From Apostichopus japonicus (taxonomy: Eukaryota > Echinodermata > Holothuroidea > Aspidochirotida > Stichopodidae): a DNA stretch of 64,000 nt. The stretch's first letter is position 1; each line of letters opens with the position of its first letter. The notes under the pieces were generated by a model. The model was not told the DNA's origin. It did not search any database and saw nothing but the letters and a program-made list of their open reading frames with translations. Shown piece after piece: positions 1 to 10,059 of the stretch. The translations under genes and the position numbers were made by a program. The DNA lies in NCBI RefSeq assembly GCF_037975245.1, contig NC_092561.1:13141001-13205000 (forward strand), in the 5' to 3' direction.

Positions 1-2096
1 CTGTGGACTGATTACAAAAATGGCTTCGGCTTTCTAAACACAGAATTCTGGCTTGGTAATGAAAAACTTGCCTACCTCACCGCTCAGAAGAACTACGAGT
101 TACGAATAGATTTCCGAAACAAACACGGAGACCCCTACTACGCATCATATGATCACTTTCGTGTTGGTGACTCGGGCAATTACTATAATCTTTTGTTGGG
201 GGTATACTCCGGAAATAGTGGTAGGTGTAATCTCAACCGATAGTCTCGGAGAGTTATTAATCGGTTTAAATGATAACTAAAGCAAGATTTTAGACTTTTT
301 ATGTCAGAGCCCTAGAAGGAAAGAGAGGAATAAAGAGTGCTAGTAATGTTTCTATAACTACTCCGGTTTTCGAGATATTCAGATTTAAAATATATTTCTG
401 GAAGGCTCCTTTCAGGCTAAACTGAAGGTGATTCTGGCATCTCATCAGCAGGTGAAAATATGAATGTTAATTTATCTTTTATCAATTTTAATATTTGGAC
501 CAAAACTTGTTCTTTTAAATTCATATTAACAACAGAGTATCATTGCAAGATGTCCAACCCCCCTTTTTATTGTGAAGGTTGCAATGCATTGTAAGAATGT
601 TATCTGGAGCCATGAAAGTCTCGTGTTTGTCTATTGACATTGTGTAACGTATGACGGAGGTAATTATATGTCTGTTAAACTAAATTTTCCATCTATTTTA
701 ATTGTTTAGGTCATTTTGCTAGAATTGAAAGCGGTGTAGCAAAATACTCAGTACTGATAGGAGTATGCGTTAGCGATTAACGACATATCGAATGTTGTGC
801 CACAAGTCATCTTTTAACCCAACACAGGCACAAATCAATTCAAAGTTAGTCAAATAAGCTCTGTCGTTTTCAAGTTTATGCTTACTTTTCGTAGACCTAA
901 ATAACAATTTACAGTTCCAGGTAACATTACAATTGTTAATGGAACCTCAATGCTGATGACAAGTTCAACGAAACATGCGGTTACGGGATGTACCAAACAC
1001 TTAAGTCTTAGATTAAAAATGTATAATGCTAGAAGTCCTGTTATGTAAAACGAGCATAATTGGTCCATTTCCCATCTTAATACTATTTTGCGTTACTTCG
1101 ATTGAAAGCAGAGCGCTTTTTAAGAATATTTTGAAGAATTCAACAAGTGGGGAAAAGGATCGGGGGTGGGGGGGGGGGGACCTGCACCAACGTGACAATA
1201 TTATACAATATTAGGGACAGATGGATCGGAACCCCATTGGGGAGGATCGAGGGTCACCCTCCCGGCTCTTCCTCCAATGGAATTGTAGACGTCAAATGGT
1301 ACGTTCAAAGAACTATAATGACTATCAATTAGTTTTCTTTAATAAGGTTAAGACGCTAGCTTGTGATAGTAAAATAACTTCTGATTTTGTTTGTATTAGA
1401 AAAAAAAGGGCGGGCGGCTGTTCGACTTTCAACTGCCTGGATCCCTGCCTGAAGATACTATGCAAAGATCTTGCGGATGTCAAATGTTCACCCCACCCCT
1501 CCGCCTCTTTGGGTTAGAAACATAATTTAGGTCTTAAGTTTGCACATAAAACGAAAAAAATATAGTCCTCTCGAAATTTCGACAATAAATGAAAAGGAAG
1601 TGACACGACCAAACCAAAATAGTAAAAATATTAAGGTAGGCTTGTAATATTTCCTCAATCATCTCTAACGAAATCAGCTTTTTACAAATTCTCTTTCCTT
1701 TAGGTATCAGGTTCAGAATTTTCATTCTACTGATATTCGTAATTAAATATCATGCATACACCCATAAATACGTACATTGTCATCACATGCGATGTATAGA
1801 AGTGTACAGTATTGCAGAAGTCGAATATCACATCTTTTTATTTCTTAATTCAAGGGAACGATGCTCTCGACTATCACAGGAACATGTCATTCTCAACGAG
1901 CGACGCAGATCACGATGAGCATGATAATTCGAACTGCGCCAGTGTAAATGGAGGGGGCTGGTGGTTCAAAACTTGCGATACTTCTAATTTGAATGGTCGC
2001 TATGGAATCGAGGAAGACGTTGGCGCAGTTGAGTGGAATGGCTTGCCAGGGGGTTCTTACGCACTCAAATTCACCGAGATGAAGATACGGCCATAA
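1..2096 (+). CDS. Fibrinogen-related domain (FReD) protein, last two exons (5' part outside window)
   Basis: Two exons are visible. The first runs from base 1 to 220 and ends at a GT donor (gtaggt). The second runs from 1855, after a cag-type acceptor (ttcaag), to the TAA at 2094-2096. Base 220 plus the first two bases of exon 2 complete a Gly codon, so the frame is continuous. The protein reads WTDYKNGFG, then ELRIDF, then the hallmark FReD C-terminus: the YHRNMSFST strand, an acidic Asp-rich loop (DADHDEHD) in the place of the family's calcium site, NCA, WWFKTC, SNLNGRY and the terminal KFTEMKIRP. FReD proteins (ficolins, angiopoietins, tachylectins, echinoderm fibrinogen-like proteins) are usually secreted and bind carbohydrates or receptors, often in innate immunity; the ligand here is unknown. 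The exons for the signal peptide and FReD start must lie left of the window. A second, broken copy lies at 19503-22160. Confidence 0.93.
221..1854 (+). other. FReD gene intron
   Basis: AT-rich intron between the two FReD exons. It has a poly-G run near 1167-1180 but no exon-like conserved segment; the short open frames in it have no recognisable protein signature. Confidence 0.7.
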
Positions 2097-2185
2097 AAAC
2101 TGCCGATGAAAGATATATGTTTGCCGTTCTTATAAATTTGAGTTCTTTTCCATTAACCGTTATAATTATTGAAGAGCTTTCTAGT

Positions 2186-3355
2186 CACTTCGCCCAACAA
2201 CCATTTCGCCCAACTGCCATTTCGCCCAACCAGCCTGGTCATTTCGCCCAACCAGCCTGGTCATTTCGCCCAACCAGCATGGTCATTTCGCCCAACCATC
2301 ATAGTCATTTCGCCCAACCAGCATGGTCATTTCGCCCAACCATCATAGTCATTTCGCCCAACCTTATTTTTACTAATATTCAGTCAGAATAATATTCCTT
2401 TTTCTATTCCACTAGTTCAATTTGATTTATTTTGGGTTAGGTTACTTCGTAATAGGTAAATAAAGTGAGGTCCGCTCGATATCGATCGGAGTCTGAGCAG
2501 TTATTTCGGGTATAATGGGAGGATTACACTACTTTAGGCGTTTACGCATACAATGGAAGTTATATTATTATACAAACAAAGGGGAATCGGTCTTCATAAA
2601 AACCTATCAAACCTAACCCCTAAAACACTGATCCATCCTACTGACTAACAATTCCCGAACGTTTCCTTATTAAATTGAAAATAAAAAATATATATATATA
2701 AAACCCGTCCGTAATATTGAAGTACTATATTTAATCAGTGTAACCACTTTATCAATGTAACCACAAGTGTAATCACATATGTAATCAATTAAACCACGAC
2801 TTCAAGTTTCCTTAATACTCGGTTCGTATCCCGTAACGTTAACAATTCCAGAACGTTTACTATCAAACCTAACCCCTAAAACACTGATCCATCCTCAAGA
2901 TTCCTTAATATTCGGTTCGTATCCTGTAACGTTAAAAATTCCCGAACGTTTCCTTACTAAAGTTATACAAAGTAAAGGACTTCAAATTTCCTTAATATTC
3001 CTTAATATTCGAACGTTCACTATCAAACCTAACCCCTAACACACTGATCGATCCTCAAGTTTCCTTAATATTCGGTTCGTATCCTGTAACGTTAACAATT
3101 CCCGAACGTTTCCTTTTGAAGTATCATATTTAATCAAGGTTGGGCGAAATGACCAGGCTGGTTGGGCGAAATGACCAGGCTGGTTGGGCGAAATGACCAG
3201 GCTGGTTGGGCGAAATGACCAGGCTGGTTGGGCGAAATGACCAGGCTGGTTGGGCGAAATGACCAGGCTGGTTGGGCGAAATGACCAGGCTGGTTGGGCG
3301 AAATGGTAAGGTTGGGCGAAATGGCAGTTGGGCGAAATGGTTGTTGGGCGAAGTG
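2186..3355. mobile_element. Fold-back element with TIRs made of 'TTTCGCCCAAC' repeats
   Basis: The outer 46 bp (CACTTCGCCCAAC onwards) recur as a perfect inverted copy ending at 3355. Inside each end is a 22-bp minisatellite with core CATTTCGCCCAACCAGCCTGGT: about six variable units on the left (to 2362) and about eight nearly identical units in inverted orientation on the right (3138-3300). The centre (2364-3137) holds irregular repeats of modules beginning ACCTAACCCCTAAAACACTG and CCCGAACGTTTCCTT. There is no coding potential; open frames through the arrays arise from the repeat itself. The architecture is that of a fold-back (long inverted repeat) transposon. I see no clear target-site duplication. 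It starts 90 bp after the FReD stop codon, so the FReD transcript may run into it; an AATAAA lies at 2459-2464 inside it. Confidence 0.8.
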
Positions 3356-3944
3356 TCCTGTTCCCATTGAAGACATCTCGTTTAATGACACACAAAGAAT
3401 ACTGAGTTACAAAGAACCATTACAGTTATATACTATACGAACTAAGATAATACCTAAGTTCAATGAAATTTCTGTTATGAATTGGGACATAATTGGGGTA
3501 AATTCTACCTTAATTAAATCCCATCAAATTTAATTATACAAATCATGCATAAACAGACTCAATGCTCCTGTTGTTAAAGCGTGATGTTATTTTCATGGAC
3601 TTGTAACCTTTTAAGATAATCTCCTCATCACCCCTCCAACTGTCTGTTTACAACAAAATTAAATGGAAGCGAAACCACTTTAATAAATTAATTCAAGCTC
3701 ACCTCAAGCTAGTTTCCTTTTTTCTCCAGAACAATGCAATATTATTATTTACATTTGCCGAAAGTTTGAACAGAATTTCCTGTCGACAAACAGTGTGGAA
3801 CTCATATCTCGGCTATAACTTGAGATATAGGTGTTTGAATGTTACTTATTTTAAGTGGCTAAACCTTCAACTAAACTCCAGGAATTTGGATTACTGTAGG
3901 GGACTATGACGTCATGAAATGCTCTTCAAAAAATTTGTTTAGCC
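3356..3944. other. Intergenic, no feature seen
   Basis: AT-rich sequence without recognisable exons or repeats. Confidence 0.5.
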
Positions 3945-4470
3945 TTTTATCATCTTCTTGTTGATTTATACTTAGGCTATAATGATCTTCTGTTGATTTA
4001 TACTTAGGCCATCATAATCTTCTTGTTGATTTATACTTAGTCTATTATAATCTTCTTGTTGATTTATACTTTGGCTATTATGATCTTTTTGTTGATATAC
4101 ACCTAGGCTATTATGATTATCTTGTTGATTTATACTTAGTCTATTATAATCTTCTTGTTGATTTATACTTTGGCTATTATGTTCTTTTTGTTGATATACA
4201 CCTAGGCTATTATGATTATCTTGTTGATTTATACTTAGTCTATTATAATCTTGTTGTTGATTTATGCTTTGGCTATTATGATCTTTTTGTTGATATACAC
4301 CTAGGCTATTATGATTATCTTGTTGATTTATACTTAGTCTATTATAATCTTGTTGTTGATTTATGCTTATACTATTATGATCTTGTTGTTGATTTATATT
4401 AAGCTATTCTAATTTTATTATCGACTTATACTTAGGCTTTTATAATCTTCTTATTACTTAGGCTATTATA
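3945..4470 (+). repeat. Tandem repeat, ~34-bp unit with higher-order period
   Basis: Degenerate units of about 34 bp contain CTTGTTGATTTATACTTAG followed by TCTATTATAAT. Neighbouring units alternate between subtypes (TTATACTTAG, TTATACTTTGG, ATACACCTAGG), giving a higher-order period of about three units. Non-coding. Confidence 0.85.
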
Positions 4471-5032
4471 ATAGATACAGCTGCCTTTCATAAGTTGCCC
4501 ATCTCCGCTCTTCCCAACGCACAGACTTAACCAACAACAGATATTTTAGAGACGAAACAGGCATGGGCGTAGCTAAGGCCTAATGATTGGGGGGGGGGGG
4601 GTGTACTGCCTTTTGCCCCCCCCCCCCCGCGGTACCTTTAACGATACGGTAAGTGTCAGTCAGACACCCCATCTTTCGCGACTGCACTTTTGTTCCGAAC
4701 TTTTTTCTTTACATTTGTACCCACTGGCCCTCACTTCACAAACTTATTAATCACTCTGGTTAAGCAAATAAGCAACTGAGTATAAGTTATCTGCTTGAAG
4801 GCCACGTAGACTACTAACTACAAAAGCTATGTTAAAGTAACAAAGGGGATTTTTTTCAACCGATTATATTCGAAGACATAGTGAATTATCCAAATATACA
4901 GTACTTTTTCTAGCGCGCTTAATATAATTATTTTGGAGGGAACGGGGCTATTTATCACTCACATGAACAATCTGCCTGTCATCTTCGTCAGGGCATTTAG
5001 TGTTTTAATTGTATACCGTAGAGACAATATAC
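4471..5032. other. Intergenic with poly-G/poly-C tract
   Basis: A G-run and a C-run lie close together at about 4590-4630, just after a CATGGGCGTAGCTAAGG motif that resembles the ends of the hAT-like elements in this window. I cannot find a partner end. Nothing else is seen. Confidence 0.4.
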
Positions 5033-5818
5033 CAGCGACGCAGCCAGGAATTTCCACGGGGGGGGGGGGCACATTTTGTGATTGATATGGGGGAGGGGTC
5101 TAAGGGGAAGGGGTTGCCCCCAATTTTTGAACAATTGAAGGTCCTTAGATGCGATCTGGTGCAATGTTTTGCCAGTTTCATCATTATGATATGATATCAT
5201 ATTATCAGCGATTTTGTTTCCGGTTTGAATTATTCTTGTTCTTTTACATATTATATCAGAAAGACAAACATATAGTGCTCTTTTACAATTTTTCCAGTAG
5301 GATGATTCTTGTTTATTGTTCAATATCTGGACTTTAATACATTTGACGAACTTTGCTAATGGACGATATTAACTTTCATATTTAGCAGTGTAATAATTAT
5401 TTATAGGAAGCGCGTATCACGTACGATTGCTAGCCTTAGCTTCATAACATGCTGTTCGTGCAACAACTTATGACGAATCATAAAGGATGAGAACGCACGT
5501 TGTCGTCGTCGCTGTCAACAAGGTTCGTGACTCTCCATCGAGTGCGGTTAGGTAGGCTATATGTATTTTATTACGCAGTGGCAACTGTAGGCTGGTAATA
5601 GGCTATAGGCTAAATTTAGCTAATTGCATCTGCCAAACCAAGTGGCTGAATCAGTAGCCCTGAATGTCACTACGATTTTAATCGAGTTAACGGAGCTGAC
5701 ACGTGTTCAAAATCAAAAGAGCACTGACAAAATACCATGCAAACAACCCAACAGTTTTTAACATTTTTTCGACCCTGAAGGGCAGTTCCCCCCCCCCCCC
5801 CGCCCGGCTACGTACCTA
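5033..5818. mobile_element. hAT-like MITE with subterminal poly-G/poly-C
   Basis: The left end is CAGCGACGCAGCC and the right end read inward is TAGGTACGTAGCC, so the ends are imperfect inverted repeats. A G-run near the left end (5059-5069) is mirrored by a C-run near the right end (about 5789-5801). The flanking octamers caatatac and atatatac agree at 6 of 8 positions, which fits a worn 8-bp target duplication. It has no transposase coding, so it would be non-autonomous. Weaker than the copies at 15501 and 53400 because the duplication is imperfect. Confidence 0.5.
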
Positions 5819-6340
5819 ATATATACTGAACTTACTTGAAGCTAGCGAACAGGGTCAACCCACCCAATAGCTAAAATTAGTACATAAATAAACCGGATTG
5901 AAGCTGGCGAACGTTGTTCGGTAGTTCTATAGGCATTTTTTTTAGAGTATTCAAAATCATACGAAGGTTTGTATGGTGGAGTATAAGGATCGCAAGATAC
6001 AATTTCTCAAAGTGGCAAGGAAAACGTGGTAAATATGACTGATTAAAGGTCAATTTTAACCGAAATCTTTCAATGTTAAGGTCATTCACAATCACAGGAA
6101 TATATAAATAGGCCTAGGTAAATAAGAGTGCGACAGTCGGAAATTCCGACTGTCGCACTCCAATTTTCCAACTATCGTCAGTTTTACCAAGTTTGGGTGA
6201 GGGGGGGGGGGTGAGACACCCCGACACCCCTCTAGCGACGTCCCTGAAACAGAAATAGCAAATAAAAAAGAAACATGTCCCCAATTGTTTATAGCACAGT
6301 GTGAACTGTTCCTTCCTGGCGCCTTCAAACTTGCACTTAA
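5819..6340. other. Intergenic; right end of another CAG-type MITE near 6245
   Basis: A poly-G run (about 6199-6210) is followed by CTAGCGACGTCCCTG ending near 6245, which read backwards gives CAGGGACGTCGCTAG, the same end type as the hAT-like elements. Its partner end is not evident. Confidence 0.4.
6126..6160. repeat. Perfect 35-nt palindrome (17-bp arms)
   Basis: GAGTGCGACAGTCGGAA is followed by a single A and then its exact reverse complement. Such a stem with a one-base centre would extrude as a cruciform or fold as a hairpin if transcribed. No associated gene is visible. Confidence 0.9.
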
Positions 6341-7731
6341 AGAGGCCATGACACGAAAAATCCAACTAATCGAGAGTAACTTCCTCTGAATCTATGAGAA
6401 AATCTATGTTCAAAACTATCTTCACCACCTTGAAAACCTCAAGGACTAATTAGAAATTAACGTTTTAATATTCTCATCCGAAAATAGATATCTGAAAATG
6501 CGACTTCAAAACAAGACAATGATGACGTCATGTTAGGAACACAAGTGCCAAGCCCAGGCACACACCGGATGCGCGACGTCACACATACACGCACATTTAC
6601 ACTGAGAGAACAACCACTGTATTACGCTATATCGCTAGAAACTTCAAGTTTGTTTTACAACATGTTGTAACATATCCGAGAGAAATGCCGGTCCGTTGTG
6701 TTGTTGGGGGCTGCATAAATACCATAACCCATGCAATTAGCCTTCATCAATGGCCGAAGGACGAAAAAAACACGGCGATTATGACCAAGTTAGTGCACAA
6801 CACCAGCGCCGATTCACTGGGCCTAGCCAGTATTCAGCTCCGTATGTAGCGAACACTTCACAGAAGCATACTACGATCCCTCCTTTTTTATAAAATAAAA
6901 CAAATGGGCTTCAACGGGTCGACATAAACGAGTGGTTCTTCTGTCAAGTATTCCACATTAAAAACTTCGAAGACCAGATTGGAGAACAGAAAACCTCCAA
7001 TGGGGCAAGTGTACATGTATATGAATACATAGCCAACACACTGTACATATGGGTTGTAAGTCACCGTTACACAACGCACAATACGGTTTAGGGAGTTCCG
7101 CGAATTCCAACAACACATGCACAAAATGGACTGGATTTGTTTTTAAATGCTTCGTTAATAAATTCTTACCACGTTGTATGTTTCTTGCAATAGTTCCGAA
7201 CGGGTTTGTTCTTCGATATGGAGCTCCAATTTCGACTCGATTAACAGGCTCGAACCGATACGGTTCTAACACCTCAGGTCCACCCTCAAATCATCGCCTT
7301 CACTCTCTACTTCGAATATGAGAAAGGACACTCTAATTATAGCCCAATTTCACTGCCTGGTGAAGAACCACTATCACTTTGAACTTTGGTTGCCGCATTT
7401 GGTTCTAAATCTGACATTCCACGGGAAATTTCGATCTGATTTCGCGCCGACTTGTTATCGATTGTTCCGTGTCTTTATGTACACTTGTCGTACTGTAAGT
7501 ATGATATGTGTTCAGAGGAATCAGCGAGAGTCAAATCGTGTTCATAACATGACGTCACATGACGTCATGAGATTAGGAAAATTTTCAGCCGAACGAACTT
7601 TTCAAGCCCGAAGAGGGTAAATTAAATCTCAATTTTCGAATGGAAAAATCAAATTTTTAACTGGCAGAATAGAGAGCATGCTTATGGATCCCAAAAAGAC
7701 CGGACGTTGAAATTTTCTTGTCATGGCCACT
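6341..7731. mobile_element. Kolobok-like DNA element (TTAA target, THAP domain inside)
   Basis: TTAA lies immediately outside both ends (6337-6340 and 7732-7735). The left end AGAGGCCATGACACGAAAA matches the inverted right end AGTGGCCATGACAAGAAAA. A further inverted match, GACGTCATGTTAGGAACAC against GACGTCATGTTATGAACAC, lies about 190 bp in from each end. A degraded THAP zinc-finger reading frame sits at 6685. TTAA targets, AG...CT termini and a THAP domain together fit the Kolobok superfamily; piggyBac also uses TTAA but does not usually carry THAP. I cannot identify a catalytic transposase domain, so this copy looks like an internally deleted, non-autonomous remnant. A related solo end occurs at 40775-40829. 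Confidence 0.75.
6685..6897 (+). pseudogene. THAP zinc-finger domain, frameshifted
   Basis: The ATG at 6685 opens MPVRCVVGGC, giving the Cys-x4-Cys start of a C2CH THAP finger, followed by the conserved ISLHQWPKDEK stretch with its Pro. The frame stops at TAG 6847-6849. One base-frame over, from 6845, the sequence reads CSEHFTEAYYDPS, which supplies the second half of the finger (Cys-x2-His-Phe). The domain is therefore split by a frameshift, and after FFIK there is a stop. THAP domains bind specific DNA and serve in host transcription factors and in P-type and Kolobok-type transposases. The position inside the TTAA-flanked element argues for a transposon origin. Confidence 0.8.
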
Positions 7732-7735
7732 TTAA

Positions 7736-8570
7736 GCTAATTCCGGACCAACCGAATATCAGGATACCCGCGTTAACCAACCGGACAAGATGTAATATAT
7801 CTTCTACATCTCCATTTAAAAAACTCCCATTAGGCCTACAGTATTATACTTGAAAACTACCAAGAAAGCGATAAAATATTTTTACTTCTGCGCAGTAGGA
7901 AATGAGGCGGGAAACGAGTGGGGAGTGGGTTGGGAAGAAGGAATATACCTTCCAAAGAAAGTAAGCCTTTCTATTGGTTTACATTTAATAAACACGTACG
8001 AAAAGTCGTTTACTCCGGAAATATTATCACTTGTATCACACAAATGTAGTTAAAATGATGGAAATGATATAGCACTGTTCTGCACCCAAGCCCTATCACT
8101 AAAACAGCAATTTCTCGAGGTAGGAGAGGCACCCTTGGATCCTTCTCTCGAAGGACCTCATCCAATTTTCGTGAATCCGCCCACTGCTCTGATAAAAAAA
8201 TCTCCAACGAACTCTAGATACGGGTCTGATGTTGGATACCAATATAGGATTGCTACCCTAAGTTAATTTAAGAATTTTTGTTGTCCGATTTTAAATTTTA
8301 TTAATAACCATGACTTCACGACATTAAGGTACTGAGGTAAATAACGACCAATACTGTAATACTGGTAAGTAATGAGATAATGTTCGGTATACAGTTTTAT
8401 TTTGTTTGCTGATGGAACCATATACTGAAGATTTTATTCAGGCAGCTGTTCGTTGACACATTACAGCGTTGTTCACCATTAATACTTCACTAATCACTGA
8501 TGTTTCGACCGTGCGTAGTTTGTTTGGTTTTAATGAGTATAACTAAGACTAATTAAATCCATATCCATCT
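7736..8570. other. Intergenic, no feature seen
   Basis: AT-rich; no exon, RNA gene or repeat recognised. Confidence 0.5.
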
Positions 8571-8574
8571 CGAT

Positions 8575-8905
8575 TAGACCAACATTCAATGGAGGTAGCG
8601 TAACCATAATAATAGCATTCATTGCATGTAGCCTAACCTTCAATAGTATCATTAATTGTATGCAGCCTAACCATAAATAATAACTTTAGGCGGTATCGTA
8701 ACCATTAATAATAAAATTCATTGTATGTAGCCTAACCATCAATTATAATATCCATTCTATGTAGCTTAATCACTAATAACAACATTCATTGTAGCCAACC
8801 TAAAATATGATAATAACATTTATTGTATGTAGCCTATTCATTAATAAAAGCATTCGTTATATGTATCCTAACCATTAATGGTAACATTAATTGTATGTAT
8901 CCTTA
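8575..8905 (+). repeat. Degenerate ~45-bp tandem repeat
   Basis: About eight units share ATTCATTGTATGTAGCCTAACC followed by an ATTAATAAT-type AT-rich half. Units are diverged by substitutions and small indels. Non-coding. Confidence 0.8.
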
Positions 8906-9835
8906 GAATACAAGAAGATACTCTTCAGACTAAACATCAACAATAAACATGTTCTTGTTTTAACTGTGGCGTTATAAAAACAATTGTCGAGGTATTTCCA
9001 AGATGGATACAAACTTGATAACACTTAAACACTTCCTACATTAAATCAAAAGATATAATTAGATGAGCATTGTAAACGTAAATTTTACATTTTTGTTTCG
9101 ATTAAGCAGTTCATTGTGGAGTGATATTAGGGTAGAGTGAAACGAAATTTTGTACAAAGAAGGAGAAAGATACAATGAGTAAATGCTCAGTAATTAAAAG
9201 AAAACAGCCTGTAACTTAGAAAGTTTCAGGTTGTCAAATATAACTGCACGAGTTAGACGAAATCGACACATTCAAACTTTAATCATCTTGTTTTGTTACT
9301 GATTTTGAAAAGAACATCGGTTTCAACGTATCGCATATAGACGTGAATTGCCCTTCAAAATATATTCAGAAATATATTTGGAACTTTATTGAGTTTCTAC
9401 AATTTTTTAATATTCATTACGACTCAAAGAACATTCATAGCTTTTGGAAAATCTCACAACTAATTAAAAAACAATACATTGTTACTGGGATACCTTTTAA
9501 AATCTTTTTATTTAGTTTTTTTGCGTATTGTAAGCCAATGACCTAGGAAAGAGGAAAGGATTACTTATTTCAAAAATGAGAGAAAACAGAATATGTGTAA
9601 AAATGCTTTTTAAAAACAACAAATTCTATCCTTCTCTTCAATCACCTTGCCCTTAGTATTTCAATTCCTTTGATTCGAAGGGAAAACGTACCCTTAAGGT
9701 GATTCTTTTTGTCATTATCCTTTGCTCCAGATATGACATGCTTATACTAAAAATAAGTTGCCAAATCGCGCGCACATATATGTTCGTAGTTCAATTATGT
9801 GTGTGTATCTCAATCATGATACACATCAAATATAG
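8906..9835. other. Intergenic, no feature seen
   Basis: AT-rich sequence with no recognisable gene. Confidence 0.5.
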
Positions 9836-9847
9836 TGCGAATGCTGC

Positions 9848-10048
9848 AATACATATGCAGTCGCAATGGACATACACAATCGGAATACATATGCAGTCGC
9901 AATGGACATACACAATCGGAATACAAATGCCGTCGCAATGGACATACACAATCGGAATACATATGCAGTCGCAATGGACATACAAAATCGGAATACATAT
10001 GCAGTCGCAATGGACATACACAATCGGAATACATATGCAGTCGCAATG
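9848..10048 (+). repeat. 36-bp tandem repeat (5.5 copies)
   Basis: The unit AATACATATGCAGTCGCAAT plus GGACATACACAATCGG repeats with only scattered single-base differences. Because 36 is a multiple of three, several frames on both strands stay open through the array, which mimics a repetitive protein. The high identity indicates recent array growth. Confidence 0.95.
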
Positions 10049-10059
10049 TGTAAAGTAAT

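Noticed and set aside
2230-3300. CRISPR-like direct repeats
   Set aside because: Units are contiguous with no unique spacers, and the setting is a eukaryotic genome.
2033-3533. Proteins rich in 'HFAQPAWSFRPT' repeats
   Set aside because: Products of the 22-bp minisatellite arms of the fold-back element.
6888-7321. Overlapping open frames on both strands inside the Kolobok-like element
   Set aside because: They may be remnants of the element's former ORF, but neither strand shows a transposase motif I can name.
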